From Timema cristinae (lineage: Eukaryota > Arthropoda > Insecta > Phasmatodea > Timematidae): DNA of 64,000 bases. Below are positions 10,530-21,969 of the stretch, one piece after another. Location of the stretch: assembly GCA_039000515.1 (NCBI GenBank), contig JBCFYV010009882.1, positions 47,213,912 to 47,277,911 on the forward strand. The letters run 5' to 3'. How positions within the stretch are numbered: the stretch's first letter is position 1; each line of letters begins with the position of its first letter. The notes beneath the pieces are model-generated. The model searched no databases and was not told the DNA's origin. It saw only the letters and a list, made by a program, of their open reading frames with translations. The position numbers and the translations under genes are program-made.

Positions 10530-10745
10530 CAATGAAATTCGAATCCAGGATTCTTAACTCATTAGGATGACACGTTACCGATGATAAGGAGTTGGAGAGT
10601 ATGATTTGCTAGTGACTGGGAGGTCGGTTATAGAATTTCAGCTGGCTATTTTGTTGCTATTTTACCCTAAATGTTTTCCACAATCCTTCCAAGCAAAGAT
10701 GAGTTCACTTAATATAAATTATTTTTTACTCGTCTTTATATAAAT
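10530..10745 (+). mobile_element. Degenerate family B SINE
   Basis: Recognised from TTTTACCCTAAATGTTTTCC, CAATCCTTCCAAGCAAAGAT and TTCACTTAATATAAATTA, in the same order as in good B copies. Head and tail are unclear. Confidence 0.4.
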
Positions 10746-10797
10746 ATAAAGTAAGCAGGTAATCAAAATGTTTTGTAAAATGTGGTGGACCATAAAG

Positions 10798-11009
10798 ATA
10801 ATATATAGATTATTATTATTAGCACCGCGTCTTACTACCCGTTCGGGTTATACGCACTTACGCTAATGTGTAATGGTAGGGTGATTGTGAGATGAAATGA
10901 AGGACCTACAGTTTAACGTGGAATCCGAACCACGGTGGTGGCCTGGCATTCCCCACATTCACAAGGTGTCTTGTCAGAGGTGAAGGAAGGGTTTGGAATA
11001 ATATATAGA
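10798..11009 (-). mobile_element. Truncated family A SINE with target duplication
   Basis: The element is 10810-10997 on the minus strand: ATT run, tail TAGCACCGCGTCTTACTACC, body to GGTGAAGGAAGGGTTTGG, no head. The 12-bp duplication ATAATATATAGA lies at 10798-10809 and 10998-11009. The 5' truncation plus target duplication is typical of LINE-driven copying. Confidence 0.9.
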
Positions 11010-11159
11010 GCTTCAAATATTTTTTTCAAGGTTATCAAAATAAATTCACAATGTTTGACAGTCACAAGGAATCAATCATATAATTTAACCACATCTAAAA
11101 TATATTTTTTATCACTACATATTATTACTTTTTAGATTATATGTATATATGATAATTAC

Positions 11160-11360
11160 TCTAATGGGGTATGGATGAGGAAGGAAGAAGCATTTTAGAG
11201 GTAATTAATCAGCATTGGCTTAGAAGGTGAGTGAGAAACAATTTAGGACAAACCTTCTCAATAGACCAGACTGGGATCCGAGTCCAGTCTCCCCATCATC
11301 AGAAAACCAGTCTAACACGAGAGTGACTTCTAAGACCATTCGGCCACTGAAGCGGGCCAT
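11160..11360 (-). mobile_element. Family B SINE
   Basis: Minus strand, tail lost. Middle part GAGGAAGGAAGAAGCATTTT; decayed B box in GGATCCGAGTCCAGTCTCCC; head at the high end, CACTGAAGCGGG. The short open frame over it is not a gene. Confidence 0.75.
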
Positions 11361-11483
11361 ATATAAAATAATATGATCAGAAAACTGTTGAAAAATAAAA
11401 CCCAAAAGTTAGGAAATGGAACACAAAAGTTTTTAAAATGTACCCAAGGTTTGAGTTAAGAAAATTTGAAGCTTTTACATAAT

Positions 11484-11538
11484 TAAATAATAATAATAAT
11501 AATATTTAGCACCGCGTCTTACTACCCGTTCGGGTTAT
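11484..11538 (-). mobile_element. Tail-only SINE insertion
   Basis: Only AAT units and the shared tail (TAGCACCGCGTCTTACTACC through CGGGTTATA) are present. Flanks AGCTTTTACATAATT and AGCTTACACAATTT resemble an imperfect target duplication. Confidence 0.65.
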
Positions 11539-11545
11539 AAGCTTA

Positions 11546-12665
11546 CACAATTTAACAAAAATTGTTAAACACAACTTATAACATAATCAAAATCCCTTTT
11601 TTTATCTAACAAATTTACAAAGTATAGAAAATACTGTAGCTATGAGATAATCTCTGTTAATACTCATTTAGTTTCTCTTTTCCACTATGCTATGCTTATA
11701 TATAGCCAAATTATTTTTACGATTTATTATAATTTTTTTTAATCCACATGTCTAAAAATTCACCTTATAGAGTCTACAAAAGCATACAAAAATGGATCTA
11801 GGTACGTTACAGTGTTGAGTTTAACACGCCACTAAAATAAGTTTTTGACGCATTAACTACACGAACATTTTACATTTTAGAGATCTACCTTCATCTCACC
11901 CCAACAAACTTTCATTCTATTATACTACTACTATATATGTTATACCCTACATAAAAAAAGCCGGAAAGTGTCTAACATTCAAAACATTGATGTAACTTTG
12001 TTTCAAAAAGTAGTTGACGTAAGTGTTCCATAAAAAAAAGAAATAAACAAATTAAATTTACGGCTTGTTTAACGTTACCATGGAGCCGGCTCCTTTGGAA
12101 CTGTTAACCCAAATATTGTGAGCATGGCATTTATTACCTATGAAATAGTATATTTATTGCGAGCCACATTCCAATATGAGTGTTATAAATTACTGAGCAT
12201 GTCGTAGTTGTGGAACTTTTGACCAAACATTTCCTTTACGGCAGTTTGTGGACGCTTTCCATACAAATTATATTTATAAAAAAAAGTATATGGTTTGACT
12301 TGGACAGTTTGTCAGCCATGTCAGAACGCTAAGGCCGTGGTAAAAATGGTCAAGTCAGATGTTCGTACAGTCATACCAATACAGGGTCCTCAAAATTATG
12401 TATACAGTATTTCTTCTATATCTTGAGAAATATTTGACCTATTGACGGTATTTTTGCTGTAATCTGCGTGGTACCACTGCAAGTTTTCTCGTATTTATTC
12501 CATTAAATTATAATGTTATTCAAATATTAAAATTAGAATTTTATAGTCAAATCCTGGTCATCTTTTCGATGATTATGTGATAAAAAAAAACACCAAGAAG
12601 AGTAAATTGTTTTTAATGACATAACTCAGGGGGTCATGTCAAAAACCTTATAACCCTAATACGTA
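11546..12665. other. A+T-rich stretch, no gene seen
   Basis: No open frame above background and no tRNA-like boxes. A short GC-richer patch at 12075-12100 includes the palindrome GAGCCGGCTC. Confidence 0.45.
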
Positions 12666-12669
12666 TTTT

Positions 12670-12908
12670 TAGCAACGCGCCTTACTGCTCGTTTGTTTTA
12701 TACAGTCATGAACTAATTACGCTAATGGTTTTAGGGATTAAGAAGGTTATATTTAGGGGAAGTTTACCCACATTTGTGTGAAGGGAAAGTAAAATACCAT
12801 TTTGGAAGAACCACTATCAGTACACCTGACTGAGATTCTAGCATTGATCTTCCCATCATTGACAGTCTAGTCTACTGCGTGAGTAGTGCCTTAGATCATG
12901 AGGCCACC
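12670..12908 (-). mobile_element. Family B SINE, interrupted at its head
   Basis: Minus strand: decayed tail TAGCAACGCGCCTTACTGCT, ATTTGTGTGAAGGGAAAGTA in the middle, head GAGGCCACCGAAACG at the high end, where an A SINE has inserted. Confidence 0.8.
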
Positions 12909-12915
12909 GAAACGT

Positions 12916-13189
12916 ATTATTAGAACCGCGTCTTACTACCCATTCGGGTTATACGCACTTAAGCTAATGTGTAATGGCAGGGTGATTGTGAGATGAAATG
13001 AAGGACCTACAGTTTAACGTGGATTCCGAACCACGGTGGAGGCCTGGCATTCTCCACATTCACAAGATGTCTTGTCAGAGGTGAAGGAAGGGTTTGGTAA
13101 TCAGATAAATCTGTGCCGGGACCGAGGATTGAACCCCGGCCGCCAGCATAGAAGTCCGACACCTTACCCCTAGACCACCAGGTCACCCT
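12916..13189 (-). mobile_element. Family A SINE, full length
   Basis: Complete minus-strand copy with few mutations. The B box (GGTTCAATCC) is complemented near 13127 and the head ends GGTCACC. GAAACGT at 12909-12915 recurs at 13190-13196 as a short target duplication. It inserted into the B SINE at 12670. Confidence 0.93.
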
Positions 13190-13295
13190 GAAACGTGTTA
13201 TAACCCTATTAGATTTATAAAGGATAATCTCACTATTTAAACTTTTATAAAATCCCTAAATCTTGCTATAAGAAATAAAAAAAACCTGTTCAATT

Positions 13296-13508
13296 TATAC
13301 GCGTATTTTTATACTTACTCTAATGGGTAAGGGAGGAGGAAGGAAGTGTTTTATAAATAATCTACCTACACTTGCATGGAAGGAGAGTGTAAAACTATTC
13401 TAGAAAATCTACCTTCAGCAGACCCAATCAGGATTCAAACCCAATCTCCCTGTCTTCAGCCGGTCAGTCTAACACGAGAGTGAAACCTTAGACCATCCAG
13501 CCTCAAAA
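13296..13508 (-). mobile_element. Family B SINE
   Basis: Minus strand: ATACTTACTCTAATGGGTAA, CATGGAAGGAGAGTGTAAAA, complement of the B box in GGATTCAAACCCAATCTCCC, head CTTAGACCATCCAGCC. Confidence 0.8.
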
Positions 13509-13509
13509 A

Positions 13510-13972
13510 CGAGTAACTAACCTAAATCTTTCCTTTTTTTACATATACACCTACAGATTATTAATATAATGATTTTATATTATTGTGGATGGAATCATAA
13601 AAATTGAATCAAGAGGAGATACAACCATATTTGTATAGGGAGGGATGAATAGTAGCTAAATAGTAAACACAACAAAGTATACAAAGAAAAGTTTGAACGC
13701 TGCCCAACCCTTTACCGGTATACAAAGCTAGAGGAAACCGATACCATTACATTATACTGTATGCGTGTTCCCTGGTCCGACCATAAAAATATCATAACTA
13801 CTTATATACGGCATACACTTCCACTTTATATTGCAAACTGGGATTCAAAGCGAATCCACTACAGTCTCTTCCAAGAGGCCAAATGGTTCAGAAATACACT
13901 TTAATGCTCTGAGAACCTCAACGTACTTATTGAATGCACTATTATATTTAAATCAAACATATAACAAAAAAG
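13510..13972. other. Unclassified stretch
   Basis: No gene recognised. Includes a GC-richer segment near 13700-13790 (CCCTTTACCGGTATAC onward) that matches nothing else in the window. Confidence 0.4.
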
Positions 13973-13974
13973 GT

Positions 13975-14275
13975 TGACCTCAGTGTTCTTTGGGTAAAGT
14001 GCTTGCATTAGGACCCAATGTTCGTGGCTTTAATCCTAGCTGAGTTCGACGAATTTTAATAGTATGATAAAAATCCGTAGCACAAAATACAACATCCTTT
14101 GGAGGAGAAGTAAAACCATTGGTCTCCGTTTGTCGATTGTGGCATGAAAGTGATCCTTGACGTTATCTGAAAATACCCTTCCGGCAAAGTTATTAGTCCT
14201 TTCCACGCTAGCTCATAGAAATTCCGTGTGGAAGGCAACGGGGAACCATCACACTTTCTGAAATCCCCTAGTACA
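13975..14275 (+). mobile_element. Family C SINE
   Basis: Begins with a tRNA-like segment whose ends pair (TTGACCTCAG with CTGAGTTCGA). The B box is decayed to GGCTTTAATCCTAGC. The body shares AATAAAAATCCGTAGCACA-type sequence and TTTGTCGATTGTGGCATG with the copy at 35.7 kb. It has no tail in common with families A and B. Confidence 0.8.
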
Positions 14276-14462
14276 TGAGATTTCTACCACACTGTGTGTA
14301 CAGGACTAACCAGCTGAACGGCTGAGTGCATGCCAATTACCCGATGGATAGAAATCACATCAAAACAACATTTGGGTTGTTGGCTTAAAAAGAGGAATCA
14401 TAACAGAAACATAACTTTTCTTTTGCTCAGTGTCTATTTACCCATCCAGTATCTACTCATTT

Positions 14463-14665
14463 AAATACAAAAATTGGTTAAGGAGGCTGAAGAAAGAATT
14501 TCGAGTAGGTATTCCTGCATTTTCATAGAGAGCGAGAGTGGGAGACCATTTAGAAATTAAACTCCCTCCAAGCCTCTTACCGAAATTAAAACCCCGACAT
14601 TTCATCACAGGCAATTCAGACTAGATAAGCTTGACATTTAGTTCACATGTCCACCACTTTGAGTA
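14463..14665 (-). mobile_element. Family B SINE, old
   Basis: Minus strand: AAAGAATTTCGAGTAGGTAT, GAGAGCGAGAGTGGGAGACC, decayed B box in GAAATTAAAACCCCGAC, head TCACATGTCCACCACTTTGA. Confidence 0.65.
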
Positions 14666-14669
14666 AAAC

Positions 14670-15895
14670 AACAGCACCTATTTCGAATGCAATTATAACT
14701 AACTTTGAGTGTCACCATAAAATATTCATAGAGATAAATTAAAATATTATATGGATATGTAATTTTAGAGAGAAACTAACTTCCTTCATCCGGTCCCTTG
14801 AAAGACGAGCCCACGCAATATAAGGGGAGAGGAGTGTATTACATATACATTTCGGGAGGAATAGTTGGCAATTCTCAATGTTATCAATTAACTCAATAAT
14901 ATACCCTTAACTCGAAAAGCCTTGCTGGCACCCTGATAGATCCACAGAATCCAAATGATGGCCATTAAATGATAGTGGGGATGTGTATACATAAATAAAC
15001 CATATCTCAGCTGCCAGTAATCGGATTTCACTGTTGTTGTTTTTTAAATGAAAGATAATTGTAATCCACTTCTTTAATTTACTATACATATTTTGCATAA
15101 GGAATATTGTTTTTTCAAAGAAATATAAAAACCCGAGTTTTTATTAAAATTTAGCCCTTGAGTAGTTTGGATATGGATACTAAGAGCCATTTTATTATTA
15201 TTTTTTTATACGTAATGAGTAATACTTCTCTAAAGTTATTAACGTGTTTTTTTTAATATGTGGTTTTTTCCTTTAAAATTAAGGACAAGAATTATCCATA
15301 CAGTTAAATAAATCTAAAATTGACTCCACTTATACACTAGCTTGTTGCTGGCGTTTGGTGAGGAATAAGGGGCGACGTCATTAAACCAACCAACAATTAA
15401 AATACAACTCCTGAATACGTAAACAATTTTTGGAACCCCAAATGTTGTGTGTAAACCAAAATCGTGCAATTTAAAGACTGTAGAAATTAGGAGGACTTGG
15501 TTTTGTTAGAGGACATTTCCGGTAGCCATTAGACTAGTTGAAATGTTTACTTATTTAAACATTTCTTCCACTTTGCTAATGATTGATATATTATGAGTGA
15601 CTCCGCTACCTGGCTTATTACTTACCGGCTCAAGCGAAAGAATGGGGAACTTTACTGATAGTTCTGATGAGATATTTACACATCAATGCTTCTATAGTAG
15701 GCAAATCTCACAAAACCATGTAAACAATGGATATGAATCTGTACAAACATGATAAACAATAACAAATATCAATACTTGATTTGGAACATACTATCTTACG
15801 TTCAGAGGAAGTTCACCTAATTGCAGAGCAATGTGCAGTAGAAAAATAAATAGAATGCAGTGGAATTTATTTTTGATAGATAAAATCAGACTTAA
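14670..15895. other. Unclassified stretch before the decayed gene
   Basis: No feature recognised. A GC-richer patch at 14785-14840 and a minus-strand frame at 14907-15098 show no family resemblance. Confidence 0.4.
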
Positions 15896-15896
15896 T

Positions 15897-17465
15897 TGGT
15901 GCTGCAACAGCAAGGAAAATAATTGAAGCAAATAATGTGAATAGAGATCAAAAGGCTAACCTCATTATACTGCAATGCACAGTACTTTCAATACATAGAA
16001 TATCTTATTTACGTGACCAAAATGAATTGTCTGAATTTGAGAGACATGAAAATAACTTGTATGAAACATTTTTAAAAGGTGACAAGGTTCATAAAGAAAA
16101 TTCTATTTCCGCAGTTGAAAAAAAAAATCAAATGATCTACAAACTGCCAAAAACTAAATACTGCATGTTATACAGCAGTACAGCGTCCATGCCTGTAATC
16201 TATTTAATGAAATATAAAATACAAATAGCTTTTATTTATTTTTACTCATCTGTGCAATATATGCACTGGAGACTGGTGTTTGCGTCTTAAAGCTCTTGAC
16301 AAGTTCACACCAAGTTTCTTTACTCAATATAAATTTATAAATGCCAGAATGTTTCCACTGTACTTACCTGAGATGAAACAACTGTTAATCAGCAACCCAG
16401 AAATTAACGAGGAGTTCATTTCTTAAAAATGTTTAGTAAAGAAGAATAAGAAGATTTCATTTTGTTTTATTAGTGCAGATCCTGATTTAGGGCAAAATAA
16501 GTGGCAAATGAAAATACTAGGAGGCCTAGTTGTGATTAATCTAAATGCCAGCTATCGAATTAAGTACTTCCTTATTAATCCAGTGCAAGTGTTAATAAAG
16601 AAGTCAAACTTATGCCGAGAAGTTTGATGGAAAATAAATCCAGAAATCAAAAGTCGTGACCAAGAAATGTACATTGGGAAAACATAAAATGCAGAAATTG
16701 TATTCTACAATGAGAGTATGGCAATTCATTCAGTGAAAAAAAGGAATGTATTAAGTATTATGGATGCCAGGCCGCCACCGTGGTTCGGATTCCACGTTAA
16801 ACTGTAGGTCCTTCATTTTATCTTACAATCACCCTACCATTACACATTAGCGTAAGTGCGTATAACCCGAACGGGTAGTAAGACGCGGTGCTAATAATAA
16901 TAATAAGTATTATGGTCACGACAACTGTGATTCCTAAAATAAAGAGAATTAAGAGAAAATCTCTCAATAACCAAATTAAAGGAGGCTCTGTTTATACTTT
17001 TTTGAGTAACGATGAAAGAGCAGCTATGCACATGGAGAAGTTCTACCAAAAATAGTGGCATTACGTTCCAATGGGAAAGTTATAGGACTATAAGACTACA
17101 GTTTTTTGTTCGCCATAATCTTAATTGTTTTTAAATCAGGAACCGATGACGTCTTGGAACAAGCAATAGGGCGGTACGAGTTTTCAGTTATTTAAAAAAA
17201 ATGTCTTGCAGCTGATGGTTCTCTTCTTGGTAGTTAATGCAATAACTCTTTGATCGGTATCCCAGAAATACACCAAAAGAAACCTCATCCAATGATTTGT
17301 GCTAAGATGAGACCAGCATAAGCACAAATGTGGCCGATAATATGAGAGAGCATGAAGTTGTTCTCGTGGATAATATGGCTCTGATTAACGTAATGGAAAA
17401 ACAAGAACATCTAAAGAGCAGCTCTGATATTGCTGCTCACTTTACCAAGTAAGAAGTGAATTTTT
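15897..17465 (+). pseudogene. Decayed multicopy gene, N-terminal part
   Basis: A coding-like tract with codon-like composition but many stops and frame changes. The longest open piece is 15937-16290 (117 codons, no recognised domain). Further pieces read across 16440-16620 and 16920-17060. From about 17135 fragments spell YEFSVI, then KCLAADGSLLG, and near 17360 VLVDNMALINVMEK. These resemble a block (tyrosine-containing stretch, ADGSLL, then a hydrophobic strand ending D-x-MAL) that I know from a large, repetitive invertebrate protein family. A later block of the same family is at 21.1-21.9 kb on the same strand, so the two look like one gene split by inserted repeats. Function is unknown. 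The assignment of the first kilobase is weaker than that of the last 330 bp. Confidence 0.5.
16752..16915 (+). mobile_element. Truncated family A SINE in the decayed gene
   Basis: The element is 16764-16903, lacking the head and first half. It keeps CCACCGTGGTTCGGATTCCA, the tail GCGTATAACCCGAACGGGTA and four AAT units. The exact 12-bp duplication TAAGTATTATGG lies at 16752-16763 and 16904-16915. Leaving the SINE and one duplication out keeps the surrounding frame open across the join. Confidence 0.93.
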
Positions 17466-17499
17466 TTTAAAGTTTCACATAATCCTTTTATTTTCGATC

Positions 17500-18865
17500 C
17501 TTATGAAGTTGAGTGCTCCTTAAAATCAAAACAAGGGAAATATATGATAAGGAATTCCGCACGGACTTTCTCACTGCATTGTTTAAAAATGGAGATATTT
17601 ACTCAAAACTCGTAATATGTGTGAAATGAAATGATATATTTATGCAAATCCAAACAAACATTGAACTATACTTACGTAAGACTTTTTTCACTCCCGGTTT
17701 AATATGATATAATATAATTTTTACATAATTAAAGTTCTCATTTGTGTATTTGGACCAGTAAAAAAGATCTATATAGAGTCCACAATAATCAACATTTCGT
17801 AATAAAATGTCGACTTCCTGCTAAAATTTTCGACATTTTATTAGAGGTTACACATCTTATGGTTATCGTATTGATATAAATGCCTCATTTATATATTAAG
17901 ACCAATAAAAAAGGTAAATATTGACTATTGAGTCAAAAATGATAGAGGTAGATTATTGCTTTAAAAATATTTCTCTTAAGAGGTTAAAGGTAAAAGAACA
18001 TCAACTATTGAGAAACTTACTTATTTACTTATTCTATGGCATTAGAGAATTATTGAGTTAAGACTTAAGTTTTATCTCTGTTCAACTGAAGCTCACAAAA
18101 TGGTATCAATATATTTGCCAATATTTTATAAATTATTGGTTTTATAAAACTATCTTTCAAATAAAAGTTTTTAATGTTTAATAGTACTATCATTTTGAAA
18201 TGACAGATTTTTTAGTATCTCCAATAGTTTCAGAGATACGGAAATTTCCGCTTCTGTAAAGAAAACTAAAAGTAATTTTCATCGGAAAACAAAATTATCC
18301 ATAAAATCTTAATCAACGCCTAGATGCGAATTTAAATAAAATTCATTAGAGCCGATTATGAGAAAAACATTTTTTATCTTCTCATCCTTTATTAAACTAC
18401 TCTTAAATTTATTGTTAAACAGACACACAGACAGACGACATTGAAAAAAAAACACTTTTTCTGGATCAGGGGTCATAAAACGTCACATCCACCAACATCC
18501 CGGGTTTGATTTTTGTTTACGGTCTCACACCTTTATTGTTCCAAAACTTAAATATATATAGCTTAAAAATTATTGGTTTTACAAACATATCTTTCAAATA
18601 AAAGATTTTTACTATACAAGGGCCTACAAATTTTCAATGATAAGTAATTTCATATATCAAAGAGTTACGGAGATATGATTTAAGAAAATGAGAATTTACC
18701 CATTAGACTGGAAAACTTAAAGTCACGTTGACGAAAAATTAAAAGTAGAGAGTTTGTTTGTAATATCTAATAATGATTAGAAATGAAATTTAATCAAAAT
18801 CGTTAGAGCCGATTTTAATAAAATTGATTTTTTTCTCTTTTTGCTTTTAAGTAAACTAACCACGT
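17500..18865 (-). repeat. Long dispersed repeat D, minus orientation
   Basis: Matches in reverse the 42.3-43.3 kb part of the plus-strand D copy. For example GGACTTTCTCACTGCATTG and AAAATGGAGATATTTACTCA near 17565-17605 are the complement of sequence at 43190-43235. The stretch with CAGACACACAGACAGACG (18421) and TTTTCTGGATCAGGGGTCAT is another conserved part of D. No coding frame was found. Confidence 0.75.
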
Positions 18866-20600
18866 AGCTTAAGTTGGCCCGCCACATTGCTAAAATTTCT
18901 TTTTGTTCAATCGTGTGTACTCTATTTATGCTCATATGTGCCCGAACATGAACATTTTTGCTGTGAAACTAGCCCTTTTATATAATAACTAAAGTGGCGG
19001 GCCAACTTGTGCACAAGCTATCCCACCACATATTGAAAAACACAACATAATGAAATGTTATTTACGTCACTCCATTGTGCTCCATTTGAACTCACGTGTA
19101 TCTAACAATTAATATTTGTTCTTTAAAATTAATCATTCTAGAGAACATTTAATGTTGTGGGCTAACTTGAGCCTTCTCTATACCATGACTTGTAGAAAAA
19201 TTGAGTTCGAGCTGGACCGCCACATTTTGAAAATATATCAATGTAACAACATTCTGTTTTCACCATTAGTTTGTGCTACGTTGTGCTCATATGTGCCCTA
19301 ACATGAACTTTTGTGCTGTGAAACTAGGCCTTTTAAATAACATCTAATCAAGGCGATCCAGCTTTAGCTCAAGCTAGCCCACCAAATATTGAAAAACAAA
19401 ACATAACAAAATTCTATTCAAGCCATTCCTTCGTGCTTTATTTTTGCTCAAATATGCTCGAAAATAAACATGTGTGCTCAAAAATCAGGCAATCTAAAAA
19501 AAAAAAATGTGGCTGACTAACTTGAGTTTTCTTTATACCATAACCTGTAGAAAAATTGAGTTCAAACTGGATCTCCTTCATTAAATGTTATCTAAAAGGC
19601 CTAGTTTCACAGTACAAATGTTCATGCTTGGGCACATATGAGCATAAATGAAACAAAAACGAATAGTGAAAACATAATTTTGTTATATTGCTTTCTCAAA
19701 ATGTGGTGTGCCAGCTTTAACTAAATTTTTCTTCAGGTAAAGGATTAGGGAAAGCTCAAGTTATCCCGCCACATTAAATGTTATATAGAGCGCCTATTTG
19801 TAGAGCACAAATTTTCGCTTTAGGGCACATATGAGCACAAACGAAGCTCAAACGAATGGTGTAGAAAGAATTTTGCTACAATGATTTTTTTCAAAATGTG
19901 GCGGGACAGCTAGTACTCAAGTTTATTAAAGGTTACTGTATAGGTAAGACTCAAGTTAGCCCACCACATTAACTGTTCTCTAGATTGCCTAATTATATAG
20001 CACACGTGTTCATTCTCGAGAACTTGGGCAAAAATAAAGCGCAATGGAATGGCGTGAATAGAATTTTGTTATGTTTTGTTTTCAATGTGTGGTGGGATAG
20101 CTTGAGCTCAAGATGGATCATCTTCATTAAATTAAATTGTTTAGTTTCACAGCACAAAAGATCATGTTCGGGCACATGTGAGCACATACGAATGGTGAAA
20201 ACAGAATTTTGTTACATTGGTATTTAAAAATGTGGCGTGCCAGCTTGAACTCAATTTTTCTACTGGTTTTTTACAGATATAGGGAAGGCTCTGGCTGTCG
20301 CGCCACATTAAATGTTATCTATAAAACATAATTTTAAAGCACAAATGTTCATTTCTGGGCACATATGCCTTCAAACAAAGCATAATGGAGTGACGTAAAT
20401 AAAATTTTGTTATTTAGCTTTTTTACAATATGTGAGCTCAAGTTGGCCCGCCAAATTGAATATTATCTAAAAGGACTTATTCTACAGTACAAATGTTCAT
20501 GTTCGGGCACATATGAGCACAAATATATCAAAAATGATTTAACAAAAATATATTTTTTTTGGCAAGGTGGTGGGCCAAATTAAGTTCCGTATATTACCCC
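18866..20600. repeat. Flipping array of CCCGCCACATT units
   Basis: Nine or more diverged units of roughly 130-190 bp. Each contains variants of GGCCCGCCACATT, TTTCACAGTACAAATGTTCA, GGGCACATATGAGCACAAA and AATTTTGTTA. Units occur in both orientations (compare 18880, 19580, 19763, 20440), so neighbours form imperfect hairpins. The array is bounded by D repeat on both sides. No open frame or tRNA-like box was seen. Confidence 0.8.
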
Positions 20601-20880
20601 TACTTTTAGTGTTAGATATCCATTTACAAAAATCCCTCGGGACAATCCTATGAAAACAAAAGAAAACAAGCTTTAGCCTGGTCGGTAAAATAGTTTAAGC
20701 TTTTTTCCAAGATACAAACAGACCGACAAGCAAACAGACAGACGGAAATTCAAAAACCACTTTTCGGTTTCGGGGTCATGAGACGTTGAAAATCATCAAA
20801 ATATTGAGCTCAATCTTTTTACGATCACAAAACTGTCTCTATCTGTGAGTTAGCGAGAAAGTAAAAATGCAAGATAACTC
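20601..20880 (-). repeat. Repeat D, minus orientation, fragment
   Basis: Contains GTTAGATATCCATTTACAAA, CTTTAGCCTGGTCGGTAAAA, AGACAGACGGAAATTCAAAA, TTTCGGGGTCATGAGACGTT and TTTTTACGATCACAA. This block order recurs at 45.4, 46.1 and 49.0 kb. Confidence 0.75.
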
Positions 20881-21103
20881 AGAGCTTGTGTACTCTAGTA
20901 TTACCAAATCAACTGATAACTTAAAAGTTTAACCATGAAAGCTTCTTGCCCACACTAGTATGGAACTATCAGAATATATCTCCAGGTATATTTTGATAAA
21001 ATTCCCCTCCAACAAACGCACAAATGCATAAAGCGATACATGTTTTGGTTCGAATGTTTAACTAATCCAATGAAAAAGCTTCCAATAAACTGACACGAAG
21101 CTC

Positions 21104-21965
21104 ATGTTACATGGATTTTATGCTGTTTCCTGTGGAGCCATATCTCTGATAAATTATTTGCTATATACAGATGTGTTTGTGTTGGCTCTCAGAAGATACA
21201 CACACCTCTGCAATAGTACTTATTTTTGTACGGGTACTGGAAACCAAAAAAAGAGAAGTCAAGATAAAATATATTGTAGAGTCACTTGAATTTTCAGAAT
21301 ATAAGCTTTACCAGTATTTCATGCCTGGACTGGAACAAATATTGCCTGCTGCATTGCAGGAATAGGGAAAATGAGGTTTTGGAATGTTTACCTTAATTTT
21401 TCTCCAGAAAATGTTATTGAAATTTCACTTTTTGGATTTGGAATACATCCACCAGATAATATTACATTTTCTATAGAAAATTTCGTCTCCAAGATTTACA
21501 TGCCGAAAACACCGGTCACGTCAGTTTCTCAACTCCGCTGGTTCATGTTCAAACGACAACAGGCACAAGCTGAAAAACTACCAGTATGTTGCTCTACACC
21601 AGGCTATCCTTCCTGTACATTACCAGAACCTCATGTGGAACCATGAAATTGTGGCCAATCCTTACTTCCCCTCACCAGATGAATATGGTTGGGTGAAGAA
21701 AGATGGATAATTTTGTCCTACAATGACAACAGAGCTACCAAAACCAGAAGCTTTCATTCATTAATCTTATTAAATGTCCTTGTCAAAAGACTAAATCCAA
21801 GTTTTCTAACATCTGCTGTAAGCATAAATTCAGATGTACGAAATTGTGTGAATATTAAGATGATGGTAAATAATGGAAAAACGTGAATGTCAATGCAGAA
21901 GAGGCCTTAACTAAGAGGCCAGTGACTAACTATTATTTTAATTGTGGCTACATTACTTATGATGG
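21104..21965 (+). pseudogene. Decayed multicopy gene, C-terminal part
   Basis: Several frames in sequence give family-typical blocks: TDVFVLALRRY and GTGN (21160-21245), then a block reading FHAWTGTN followed by GIGKMR (about 21317-21375). An ENFVSKIYMPKTPVTSVSQL block with RQQAQAEKLP follows (about 21455-21575), then a stretch ending PYFPSPDEYGWVKKDG (about 21660-21710) and MTTELPKPEA (about 21723-21752). In relatives known to me this order is followed by a Cys-rich region. Here the frame shifts near 21575 and again later, stops occur, and the Cys-rich region is not evident. The family is repetitive in arthropods and other invertebrates and may be mobile. Its biochemical role is unknown to me. 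It belongs with the tract at 15.9-17.46 kb. Confidence 0.7.
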
Positions 21966-21969
21966 CATG

